NCBI GenBank assembly: GCA_937871605.1
Contig: CALMRM010000115.1
Span: forward strand, 1-12,467
Direction: 5' to 3'
DNA length: 12,467 nucleotides
Origin: an uncultured Terriglobus sp.
Lineage (GTDB): Bacteria; Acidobacteriota; Terriglobia; Terriglobales; Acidobacteriaceae
In this document: piece by piece, positions 5,824-12,467 of the stretch
Position numbering within the stretch: position 1 is the first letter of the stretch
How the letters are laid out: the number at the start of each line of letters is the position of its first letter
Program-made: the position numbers and the translations under genes
Notes under the pieces: generated by a model
The model's input: only the letters and a program-made list of their open reading frames with translations
Databases searched by the model: none
Told to the model about the DNA's origin: nothing

Positions 5824-8079
5824 TTAGGAACGGGGCAGTGTGCGCTGCCGCACAGACTTCTTGGCGGCGGTTCGCGGGCGTAGTTTGGCTGTTGCGGCAA
5901 CTGGCTCACTGGAACCCTGGGCGGACTCACCCTGGGCCAACCGCATCAGGTGTACTTGCGCTTCCAGCGGGTGTGTTCCGCGCGGCACCCGTGTGTAAGT
6001 ACCGTCCGGGTGCAGGACGCGAGCCTTGACCGTGTCCTGCAGGTACGTTTGCAGCACCTCATTGCGCAGTCGCGCGCGCAGATCCGGCGCGGTCACCGGG
6101 TACACTGCTTCGCAGCGCTCGTACAGGTTGCGCGGCATCCAGTCGGCGGAGCCGCAAAACACCTCGTTGCCCGCCTCACCGTCCGGCACACCATTGCTGA
6201 ACCAGAAGATGCGGCTGTGCTCCAGAAAGCGGCCCACGATGGACCGCACGCGGATGCGCTCGCTCAGGCCGCGAATCCCTGGCCGCAGGGCGCACATACC
6301 GCGGACGATCAGGTCGATTTCGACCCCGGCCTGCGACGCCGCGTACAGCGCCTGGATGGTCTTGCCGTCCAATAGCGCATTCATTTTGGCGATGATGCGT
6401 GCGGGACGCCCCGCGCGGGCGTGCTCCGTTTCGCGGTCGATCAGCGCAAGCGTGTCCCTTGCCAGGGTGACGGGGGCGACCATCAACGGGCGGAAGTCCT
6501 CTCCTTGCGCATCCGCGGTCAGGTAGTTGAACACGCGCTGTACCGCTGCTGTAACGGCTTCGTTCGCGGTCAGCAAGCTGATGTCCGTGTAGAAACGCGC
6601 GGTGATTGAGTTGTAGTTACCGGTACCCAGGTGCGCATAGCGTCGAATGGTGCCGTCCGCGTCACGGCGCACCAACAAGGCCAGCTTGGCATGCGTTTTG
6701 AGGCCCACAATGCCGTGGAACACCTGCACACCCGCATCCTCCAGCGTGCGCGCCCAGCGAATGTTGCTGTCCTCGTCGAAGCGCGCCATCAGCTCCACCA
6801 CTACGGTCACGTCCGTGGTGGGTGCGGCGTCCAGCAACGCCTGGAAGAGCGGACTGTCGGCGGAGGTGCGATACAGCGTTTGCTTGATCGACACCACGCA
6901 GTCGTCTTCTGTAGCCGTTTCGATGAACTGTTCCACCGTGCGATACGAATCGAATGGATGGTGCAGCAGAATGTCTGTGTGCTGCAGCGTCTCAAACAGG
7001 CTTTGAGGCTGGCCGTCCGGCCTGGCTGGTGGTTTGTATTCGCGCCCGCTGAACTTGGGAAACTTCAGGTCGGCGCGGTTCACGGCGCTGTACAGCTCCA
7101 TGAGTCCGGAGAGGTTGATGGGCTCTTCCGCGCGAAACACCTGCCAGCGGTCCAGCTGAAAATTGACGCGCAGCTGATCGATCAGCTCTTCATCGGCACC
7201 CGCGCCCACTTCCAGCCGCACCACGTCGCCGCGGCGGCGATTGTGCAGTTCGGCACGCACGCTTTCCAGTAGCGAGCGCGACTCCTCTTCCTGCAGGTAC
7301 AGATTGCTGTTGCGGGTGACGCGAAAGGGGCCGCGCGCCAGGATTTCGTACCCCGGGAACATGCGGGGTGTGTGCGCCTGGATGAGTTCATGCAGAAACA
7401 GAAAACGCGACACGTCTCCGGGTGAAGGCAGCCGGATGAGGCGCGGCAGCGAACGCGGCAGTGTGACCACGCCCAGCATGGGGCCGCCCCGCGCGGCACC
7501 GCGCTTGCGCTGGATCAAGAGGCCGATGCACAGCGCCTTGTTGAGCACGCGAGGGAACGGGTGTGACGGGTCCACGGTGACCGGCGTCAGCAGCGGATCC
7601 ACCTCGCGGTCGTAAAAGGCGTTGGCAAACTCCAGGGCCGCATGGTCCAGGTCGTCCCAGTGCAGCAGTTCTACCTTTTGCGTCCGCAGCGCTGGAATCA
7701 GGCTGCGCGTCCAGCAGCTGTACTGCTCGCGGTTGAAGCGGTGCAGGTGGTCGGCCAGCACGTCGAGCCGCTCCTGCTCGGTCATGCCATCGTCGGCTTT
7801 TTCGGTTGGCTGCTGATAGCCGTCTTCAATGCGCTGCAGGACGCCCGCGACGCGAACCTCGATGAACTCGTCAAGATTTGACGCGGTGATCGCTAGAAAC
7901 TTGACGCGCTCCATGAGCGGATTGCTGCTGTCCTGTGCCTCTTCCAGCACGCGGCTGTTGAAACGCAACCAGGATTCGTCACGGTTGAAGAAGAGGTGTT
8001 GCGGCTCACCGGCAGCCGCCGCTTGGGGCTTGTCTGCTGGTGGTTTCCGCTTGGTGGATTTGGCTGCTTTGGTGACCAT
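5824..8079 (-). CDS. ppk: Polyphosphate kinase 1
   Basis: Reversibly transfers the terminal phosphate of ATP to make polyphosphate. The 751-residue protein has the four-domain PPK1 layout. The N-terminal domain includes FFNRDESWLRFNSRVLEEA (30-48) and ASNLDEFIEVRVAG (66-79). The catalytic domains carry the autophosphorylated His, H463 in KTHAKLALLVRR, and the second active-site His, H621 in LEHSRIFWFSNG, with LGTGNYN (484-490) and FCGSADWMPRNL (641-652). Both ends carry extra basic, Ala/Lys-rich stretches (3-24 and about 720-751) beyond the E. coli length of roughly 688. The start is supported by AGGA (8087-8084) 4 nt before the ATG. It is divergent from the LEA-like gene and probably co-transcribed with glmU, 36 nt downstream. 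Confidence 0.97.
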   Translation of the reverse strand: MVTKAAKSTKRKPPADKPQAAAAGEPQHLFFNRDESWLRFNSRVLEEAQDSSNPLMERVKFLAITASNLDEFIEVRVAGVLQRIEDGYQQPTEKADDGMTEQERLDVLADHLHRFNREQYSCWTRSLIPALRTQKVELLHWDDLDHAALEFANAFYDREVDPLLTPVTVDPSHPFPRVLNKALCIGLLIQRKRGAARGGPMLGVVTLPRSLPRLIRLPSPGDVSRFLFLHELIQAHTPRMFPGYEILARGPFRVTRNSNLYLQEEESRSLLESVRAELHNRRRGDVVRLEVGAGADEELIDQLRVNFQLDRWQVFRAEEPINLSGLMELYSAVNRADLKFPKFSGREYKPPARPDGQPQSLFETLQHTDILLHHPFDSYRTVEQFIETATEDDCVVSIKQTLYRTSADSPLFQALLDAAPTTDVTVVVELMARFDEDSNIRWARTLEDAGVQVFHGIVGLKTHAKLALLVRRDADGTIRRYAHLGTGNYNSITARFYTDISLLTANEAVTAAVQRVFNYLTADAQGEDFRPLMVAPVTLARDTLALIDRETEHARAGRPARIIAKMNALLDGKTIQALYAASQAGVEIDLIVRGMCALRPGIRGLSERIRVRSIVGRFLEHSRIFWFSNGVPDGEAGNEVFCGSADWMPRNLYERCEAVYPVTAPDLRARLRNEVLQTYLQDTVKARVLHPDGTYTRVPRGTHPLEAQVHLMRLAQGESAQGSSEPVAATAKLRPRTAAKKSVRQRTLPRS

Positions 8080-8205
8080 CGTTCCTGCGCGGCGGCGCTG
8101 CTTGACTATTACGCCCGACCGCTTTCTCGATTCTAGTTGCTTTCGCCAACATCTCCTACGGCCGGCGGCACAACGTCCAACTCGCTTCCGGGTTCAGGAA
8201 TCTAT

Positions 8206-8222
8206 GAGGAAGAGAATTCCTC
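8206..8222. repeat. 6-bp inverted repeat in the leader of the LEA-like gene
   Basis: GAGGAA (8206-8211) and TTCCTC (8217-8222) are perfect complements around a 5-nt loop. They lie between the ppk start and the exported LEA-like gene, 9 nt before the latter's ribosome site (AGGGAG, 8231-8236). It may be a small RNA hairpin or an operator. In the rest of the 163-bp divergent gap I see only one -10-like word for ppk (TAGAAT, minus strand, 8135-8130) without a convincing -35. Confidence 0.35.
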
Positions 8223-8242
8223 CACAGACAAGGGAGCACGAT

Positions 8243-8596
8243 ATGCGACACACACGGTTTGCAGCACTGGTTCTTGCGGCAGCAGTCTCTTCGGCGAGCC
8301 TGTTGGCGCAGACTGCCGGGCAGGATGCGAAGTCCGCCGGCCACGACACGGCCCAAGCCACGAAAAACACCGGCCACGCCATCAGTAAGGGCACTGAGAC
8401 GGGTTACGACAAAACCAAGACCGGCACCACAAAGGCGGCAAGGGCAACCAGCCATGGCACCAAGAAGGCGGCAGTCAAGACCAAGGACACCACCGTGGAT
8501 GCCGCTGACGCAACGGCGCATGGCACCAAGGTCGCAGCCAGCAAGACCGCGTCTGGCACCAAGAAGCTGGCCAACAAGGTATCGGGCAAGGACTAA
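8243..8596 (+). CDS. Exported Lys/Thr/Ala-rich protein with LEA-like 11-mer repeats
   Basis: A 117-residue protein of unknown function. Residues 1-22 are a signal peptide (MRHTRFAALV, hydrophobic core, LLA then Q23). The remainder has no Cys, Trp, Pro or long hydrophobic run and is rich in K, T, A, G and H, so it is probably disordered or conditionally helical. It falls into 11-residue units: 33-43, 44-54 and 55-65, a 5-residue shift, then 71-81, 82-92, 93-103 and 104-114. Units 71 and 93 both begin HGTK. This resembles group 3 LEA and related stress-protection proteins. Histone H1-like proteins have similar composition, but the signal peptide argues for an envelope location. The start is set by AGGGAG at 8231-8236, 6 nt before the ATG. 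It is followed by a strong UUCG hairpin terminator, so it is probably monocistronic. Confidence 0.82.
   Translation: MRHTRFAALVLAAAVSSASLLAQTAGQDAKSAGHDTAQATKNTGHAISKGTETGYDKTKTGTTKAARATSHGTKKAAVKTKDTTVDAADATAHGTKVAASKTASGTKKLANKVSGKD
8453..8584 (+). repeat. 66-nt tandem duplication inside the LEA-like gene
   Basis: Units 8453-8518 and 8519-8584 each begin CATGGCACCAAG and encode two 11-residue modules each. The similarity is clear at the start of the units and weaker later, so this is an old or selected in-frame repeat rather than a recent copy. Confidence 0.6.
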
Positions 8597-8618
8597 GCAG
8601 CCACTTGCGGCTGACAAG

Positions 8619-8648
8619 CGGGTGCTGCTTCGGCAGCACCCGTTCTTG
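8619..8648 (+). terminator. UUCG-capped hairpin between convergent genes
   Basis: CGGGTGCTGC (8619-8628), loop TTCG, GCAGCACCCG (8633-8642): a perfect 10-bp stem with the very stable UUCG tetraloop. TTCTTG follows on the plus strand. It lies 22 nt after the LEA-like stop and just beyond the ctaA stop (8651) on the other strand, so it may stop both transcripts. The T-run is weak, hence not certain to act alone. Confidence 0.75.
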
Positions 8649-8650
8649 CG

Positions 8651-9601
8651 TCAAGGATGCGCGGCATACTCCGCCGAACGCGGCAGCAGCACAGGTACGG
8701 CAAGCGCTACCAGCGTGATCCAGAACACATCCGCGCCCAGCAGGTGCAGTACCTGGATCCATGCGGGGGCAAGCAACAGTACATTCACAACGCCAATCAC
8801 AAGCTGCACCAACAGGTTCACCAGGATGAGCCGTGACCCTGCCTGCTGGCCCCTGCGCGCAAATGTAAGAGTAAGCCACAGGCACGCAAGCACCAGCAGT
8901 ACGGATGCGGCGGGATGAATCCAGCGCATGCGGATCAGCAGGGGAGAGCTCCTCGCAAAGTCTGCTGCGATCGCTGCGCTTAGGCTGGGTGAGGGATAGA
9001 TCGTGTCCGCCAGGGCTGCTACGGACCCCGTCGCGCCGGTGACGACGGTTGCAATCAGTGCAAGCCAGAGTGGAGCCGCCGCCTGGCGAGCTTCGCCGGC
9101 GATCCGCACCGGACGCAGCAGAACCGCAGTGACCGTGGTGGCAGCCAGCAGCAGGAGCGTGTTCGTAAAGTGCACACCTTGCACCAATACGCGCGCCGCG
9201 GAGGCGTTCTTTTCCACGTAGTGTCCCAGCACCAGCACCGCTCCCAGCGCTGCCTCCGTCAGCAGCAGGACACCTGCGACCACCGCGGCCCGGCGTGCGG
9301 GATGGCCTCTGCGCGTGTCACGAAACGTCCAGCCGATGAGCAGCGCAAACATCGCCGTCGAGAGCCCGGTGAGCGACCGGTGCGCAAACCCGATGACCGT
9401 GGCCAGCCGGGGGTGGTGCGGCAGAACCTCACCGTTGCACAGTGGCCAGTGGTCGCCGCAGCCCGCGCCAGAGCCGGTGATGCGAACGATCGCACCCTCC
9501 AGCACTACAAAGACGAAGAAGGCGAGCGTCGCCCACGCCCAGGCAGCCACGCCGCGTGTGCTGCGTGTGGTTGCCGGCGAGGGTGCCAGTGAGGTAGCCA
9601 T
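8651..9601 (-). CDS. ctaA: Heme A synthase, COX15/CtaA family
   Basis: Membrane enzyme that oxidises the C8 methyl of heme O to a formyl group, giving heme A for cytochrome c oxidase. The 316 residues form about eight transmembrane segments. The four expected heme-ligand histidines are visible: H74 (GFAHRSLTG), H144 (QGVHFTNTLL), H229 (RWIHPAAS) and H286 (QVLHLLGA). The first outer loop has the disulfide pair C48/C55 in GCGDHWPLCNG; the second pair of Bacillus CtaA is absent. The glutamate that stands three residues before the first His in Bacillus (IIEYSHR) and mitochondrial homologues is Gly71 here (codon GGG at 9390-9388). The start lies 2 nt after the proC stop, with only a weak GCGGG nearby, so translation is probably coupled to proC. 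No other cytochrome oxidase gene is in the window. Confidence 0.9.
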   Translation of the reverse strand: MATSLAPSPATTRSTRGVAAWAWATLAFFVFVVLEGAIVRITGSGAGCGDHWPLCNGEVLPHHPRLATVIGFAHRSLTGLSTAMFALLIGWTFRDTRRGHPARRAAVVAGVLLLTEAALGAVLVLGHYVEKNASAARVLVQGVHFTNTLLLLAATTVTAVLLRPVRIAGEARQAAAPLWLALIATVVTGATGSVAALADTIYPSPSLSAAIAADFARSSPLLIRMRWIHPAASVLLVLACLWLTLTFARRGQQAGSRLILVNLLVQLVIGVVNVLLLAPAWIQVLHLLGADVFWITLVALAVPVLLPRSAEYAAHP

Positions 9602-9603
9602 GC

Positions 9604-10464
9604 TTAGCCCGCGGCCAGTTCCTTGGCGCGCTGCGTCGCACGCTTTACGGCCTTGATCAGAGTTACACGCAGGCCGCCCTCTTCCAGTTGCAGGATGCCG
9701 TCCACGGTGCAGCCCGCAGGTGTGGTCACGGCATCTTTCAGCAGGGCGGGATGGTAGCCCGTCTCCAGCACCATGCGCGCGGAGCCATAGGTGGTCTGCG
9801 CAGCCAACTGCGTGGCGATGTCGCGCGGCAGGCCCACGTTCACGCCAGCTTCTGCAAGCGCCTCAATGATGATGTAAATGAATGCCGGGCCGGAGCCAGA
9901 CAGGCCGGTCACCGCGTCCATGTGCTTCTCATCTACGACCACGGTACGGCCCACCGTGCTAAAGATGCGTTGCGCGATGGCAAGCTGGTCGTCAGAGACA
10001 AAGCGCCCGCGACACAGCGCGGTGATGCCCGCGGCCAGCATGGCAGGCGTATTCGGCATGGCGCGGATCACTCCCAACTCCAGCCCTGCAGTGTCCTCGA
10101 TGGAAAAAGTCTTAACGGATGCGGCAAACGAAAGCAGCAGTTTGTTGCCGGAGAGCGCAGGACGAATCTCTTCCACCAGTGCGGGCACCTGCAGCGGCTT
10201 GACGCCCAGCAGGATCACGTCGGCACTCTGCGCGGCTTCCAGGTTGTCCGTCGTCACCTCCACGCCGAACTGCGTGGACAGCGCATGGGCCCGTTCCGGG
10301 TGCGCCACCGTGGCGGTAATCTGCTCCGGGTGCAAGAGGTTGTTCTTGAGAAAAGCCTGCAGAAGGATGCCGCCCATCTTGCCCGCACCCAGCACGGCCA
10401 CCTTGATGCCAGGCATGCTGGCGGGTGTGCGTGGCAACTCGTGATCTTGTAGGTGTTCGTTCAT
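9604..10464 (-). CDS. proC: Pyrroline-5-carboxylate reductase
   Basis: Last step of proline synthesis: NAD(P)H-dependent reduction of 1-pyrroline-5-carboxylate to L-proline in the cytoplasm. The 286 residues show the N-terminal Rossmann loop AVLGAGKMGG (23-32), ILLGVKPLQV in the middle, RAMPNTPAMLAAG, and the C-terminal dimer domain with GLSGSGPAF, KDAVTTPAGCT and GGLR, all standard for ProC. Homology starts near M17 (MPGIKVAVLG), so the first 16 residues are extra. The ATG at 10464 is kept because it overlaps the Uma2 stop as ATGA. It is followed 2 nt later by ctaA. Confidence 0.96.
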   Translation of the reverse strand: MNEHLQDHELPRTPASMPGIKVAVLGAGKMGGILLQAFLKNNLLHPEQITATVAHPERAHALSTQFGVEVTTDNLEAAQSADVILLGVKPLQVPALVEEIRPALSGNKLLLSFAASVKTFSIEDTAGLELGVIRAMPNTPAMLAAGITALCRGRFVSDDQLAIAQRIFSTVGRTVVVDEKHMDAVTGLSGSGPAFIYIIIEALAEAGVNVGLPRDIATQLAAQTTYGSARMVLETGYHPALLKDAVTTPAGCTVDGILQLEEGGLRVTLIKAVKRATQRAKELAAG

Positions 10465-10991
10465 CCGCGAGCTTCATCCAGATCTTCAAACAAGATGTCC
10501 ACCTCAAGCACAATCTCAGTACCTTCAACCCGCAGGATGTTGTTTGTAGCCTGTTGGAGGCCGTGCTGGTCAAAAACGTAAGCGACACGACGGATTGGGT
10601 CGATCAGCCAGATGTTTTCAACGCCCATCCCCAAGTAATCTCTAAGTACAATTTCCGCCCGCGAAAGCCTTTCTTCTGGTGAAAGCACTTCAATACAAAT
10701 CAGAGGAGGTGTCGTCGTCACGGCTTCGCGCGGGGCACTCCTGCGGAGAAGTGTTACATCGCAAATGCGCACGCGAGTGCCTGCAACTCTGATCCGCTGC
10801 TCGAGCACGCCCACGACTCCGAATGCACGTTCGCGCGATTGAAACCAGGCAAATAAAAGGCCTTGCAGTCGGCCATGGTCAAATTCGCCCAAGTTTCTCT
10901 CCTCGATCTCGCCATCCACAAAGTCCACGTCAGGATGAAAGCTGGTGTGCAGGTACTGCTCCACAGTCAGCAGCGCGGGTGCGGTCGCCAT
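10461..10991 (-). CDS. Uma2-family (DUF820) PD-(D/E)XK-like nuclease
   Basis: A 176-residue protein of the Uma2 fold, a restriction-endonuclease-like family common in cyanobacteria and acidobacteria and of mostly unknown role. It shows the N-terminal VEQYL, then DFVDGEIEE (23-31) and DHGRLQGLL (38-46). The core acidic residues are D78 (RICDVTLL) and E101 (ICIEVLSPEER), and the C-terminal DYLGMGVENIWLIDP (118-132) is typical of Uma2. The nuclease assignment is by family; no target is known. A very good ribosome site, GGAGG (11002-10998), stands 6 nt before the ATG. The stop overlaps the proC start by ATGA, and the M28 peptidase gene ends 45 nt upstream, so it sits inside a housekeeping transcript rather than in a defence island. 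Confidence 0.85.
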   Translation of the reverse strand: MATAPALLTVEQYLHTSFHPDVDFVDGEIEERNLGEFDHGRLQGLLFAWFQSRERAFGVVGVLEQRIRVAGTRVRICDVTLLRRSAPREAVTTTPPLICIEVLSPEERLSRAEIVLRDYLGMGVENIWLIDPIRRVAYVFDQHGLQQATNNILRVEGTEIVLEVDILFEDLDEARG

Positions 10992-11036
10992 CGGGTGCCT
11001 CCATGTACAGACTACGCTTTGGCCTGAGGTTCAGCC

Positions 11037-12467
11037 CTACTTCGCAGCCGCCAGCGCGAACGAGCTTTCCGGGTACCACTCCGGCCTGGGACCATTGGCA
11101 ACACGCTGCATGAGCTGCGCCAGCACGGCGGTAAATTGCGCGGCAGCCACCTTGTCCACGGGCTGGTTCAGGTCATCGCTGGGCTTGTGGTAGCGTGTCG
11201 CCACCCACTCGTTAAAGACCTTCATCTCGGGCGAGTCCGGTGTCCAGCCGAACTTGAACGCCAACGCCGGGATACCCTGCTTGACGAAGTTCACCTGGTC
11301 CGAGCGGATGAAGCGGTTTTCGTCCGGCAGCTTGTCGTACTGCACCTCAATGTCGTTCGACTGAAACGCACCGCGCGCGTCGTTGCCCAACGTGGACTCG
11401 CCCATGCCCTGCACCTCAATGTAGCGCAGCGGAAACAGCGGCAGGTACATGTCCATGTTGAGGTCGGCGACCAGGTCCTTCTTCTGCACTGGGGGCTTGG
11501 TGGCAAAGTACTGCGAGCCCAACTCGCCGACCTCCTCACCCGCAAACGTGACGAACAGCAAGGAACGCTTTGCCCGGGGCTGCGCGGCCAGAACCTTGGC
11601 GCACTCGATCACCGAGGCCACACCGCTCGCATTGTCCATGGCACCGTTGTAGAGTTTGTCGCCATTGATTTCGCGCCCAATGCCCAGGTGATCAAGGTGC
11701 GCGCTCACGACCACGTACTCGTGCTTGAGCTTCGGATCGGAGCCCTCCAGTAGGCCGACGACGTTGGACGCGGAGATGGTCGCAGCTTTGTCCACCACGG
11801 TCTGCGCTTCGACTGTGCCGGAGATGTCAAAGTGCGGCAGCGGCTTGCCTGCGTCGGCCAGCGTTCGCAACTCGTCGGCGGTGTGGCCGGTGCCCTGCAA
11901 CAGCTTGTCAAAGCCAGCGCGGGTGAGCGTGGCATTCAGGCGCAGGCCCTTCAGCGTATCCAGGTCGGGGTCGGCAAACAGGAACGCTGGGCCGGGTGCG
12001 CGCTGCGGCTGTGCGGCGGCCTGTTGCGCGGGCGTCATCTTTTCCGTGCCGGGGACCACGCGCGGCGAGGCGATGGAGATCACGCCAATCGCACCTGCCG
12101 CGCTCAACTGCTTCCAGCGCTGGTCCAGGCTGCGCGCGTACGCCCGCTGCGGCCCCAGCAGGCGCTCCGGCGGGGCGTTGTAGAAAACGGCAACTTTGCC
12201 ATGGAGGTCTTCTCCGGCGAAGTCGTCGATGTGCTTGGCGGGCAGGCGCAGGCCATAGCCCAGAAAGACCATGGGAGCACTCACAGGCGCGTTGCCGTCG
12301 GTGTGGGGAGACAGCGTCACATCCTTGCCCAGGTCGAACTTCGTTGTGCCCGAGGCACCTTTTAGGGCAAAGCTGGACTTGGCCTCGCTCACGGTGGTCG
12401 GCACCATCTGCACAGGCTGCTGGTAGCCCTCCGTACCTGCCGGCTTCAGTCCGATCGCACGGAATTG
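11037..12467 (-). CDS. M28-family zinc aminopeptidase (runs off right edge)
   Basis: Co-catalytic di-zinc peptidase. 476 codons are open from the window edge to TAG at 11037; the N-terminus, presumably with a signal peptide, is outside. Counting from the first visible codon, the metal-site residues are H257 (SAHLDHLG), D278 (GAMDNASG), E311/E312 (FAGEEVGE), D339 (NMDM) and H427 (RYHKPSDD), so the catalytic site looks complete. Before the catalytic core is a region around FLGYGL and GKVAVFYNAPP that fits an inserted protease-associated (PA) domain. The sequence ahead of it (QFRAIGLKPAGTEGYQQP) is the usual M28 leader after the signal peptide. Likely secreted or periplasmic peptide degradation; the substrate cannot be told. 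Uma2 starts 45 nt downstream, probably in the same transcript. Confidence 0.93.
   Translation of the reverse strand, partial: QFRAIGLKPAGTEGYQQPVQMVPTTVSEAKSSFALKGASGTTKFDLGKDVTLSPHTDGNAPVSAPMVFLGYGLRLPAKHIDDFAGEDLHGKVAVFYNAPPERLLGPQRAYARSLDQRWKQLSAAGAIGVISIASPRVVPGTEKMTPAQQAAAQPQRAPGPAFLFADPDLDTLKGLRLNATLTRAGFDKLLQGTGHTADELRTLADAGKPLPHFDISGTVEAQTVVDKAATISASNVVGLLEGSDPKLKHEYVVVSAHLDHLGIGREINGDKLYNGAMDNASGVASVIECAKVLAAQPRAKRSLLFVTFAGEEVGELGSQYFATKPPVQKKDLVADLNMDMYLPLFPLRYIEVQGMGESTLGNDARGAFQSNDIEVQYDKLPDENRFIRSDQVNFVKQGIPALAFKFGWTPDSPEMKVFNEWVATRYHKPSDDLNQPVDKVAAAQFTAVLAQLMQRVANGPRPEWYPESSFALAAAK

Noticed and set aside
7829..8242. Longer version of the LEA-like protein starting inside ppk
   Set aside because: The signal peptide and the AGGGAG ribosome site fix the start at 8243; the upstream part is antisense to ppk.
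8243..8596. Histone H1-like nucleoid protein
   Set aside because: Lys/Ala-rich composition fits, but the clear N-terminal signal peptide and 11-residue spacing favour an exported LEA-like protein.
10461..10991. Defence or mobile island marked by the Uma2 nuclease
   Set aside because: No methyltransferase, helicase, integrase, transposase or toxin gene is nearby; the neighbours are proC, ctaA and a peptidase.

Overview
The window looks like ordinary chromosome from a GC-rich, Gram-negative, aerobic bacterium, most likely an acidobacterium of the Terriglobia (Terriglobus/Granulicella/Edaphobacter type). That placement is an inference from gene content and protein style: LPS-heptose genes, a COX15/CtaA heme A synthase, a PCYCxC-type exported protein, a Uma2 nuclease, an M28 peptidase, and signal peptides ending in LLAQ. 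No rRNA, tRNA, CRISPR array, insertion sequence, phage gene or integrase is visible.

Layout. (1) The left edge holds the 5' part of metG (minus). It is divergent from a plus-strand sugar operon, hldD-gmhA-ROK kinase (1002-3604). Most of the 200-bp gap between them is a large imperfect palindrome of phased CGCGAAG-like words (845-978). (2) The sugar operon meets a small minus-strand gene tail to tail. That gene encodes a secreted cysteine-rich PCYCRC protein (3610-4047). The 261 bp between it and glmU are unusually dense in hairpins: an AT-rich terminator just behind glmU, a 100-nt stretch closed by a perfect 7-bp long-range stem, a second very good intrinsic terminator, and a small hairpin holding the start codon of the cysteine-rich gene. 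I read this as a possible small RNA or attenuator leader. (3) ppk (polyphosphate kinase) and glmU (UDP-GlcNAc synthesis) form a minus-strand pair (8079-4309). (4) A divergent plus-strand gene (8243-8596) encodes a short exported Lys/Thr/Ala-rich protein built of 11-residue LEA-like repeats, followed by a UUCG-capped terminator. (5) The right third is a compact minus-strand cluster: M28 peptidase (cut by the window edge), Uma2 nuclease, proC and ctaA, with gaps or overlaps of 45, -4 and 2 nt.

How the genes fit together. HldD and GmhA are two steps of ADP-L-glycero-D-manno-heptose synthesis for the LPS inner core. The usual heptose kinase/adenylyltransferase (HldE or HldA/HldC) and phosphatase (GmhB) are not in the window; a Mak-like ROK sugar kinase is co-transcribed instead. 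GlmU supplies UDP-GlcNAc for LPS and peptidoglycan. ProC (proline), MetG (tRNA charging), CtaA (heme A for cytochrome oxidase) and Ppk are housekeeping.

I do not see a clear new defence or mobile system. The best leads are the structured region before the PCYCRC gene, the Glu-to-Gly change next to the first heme-ligand histidine of CtaA, the phased palindrome before hldD, and the exported LEA-like protein.
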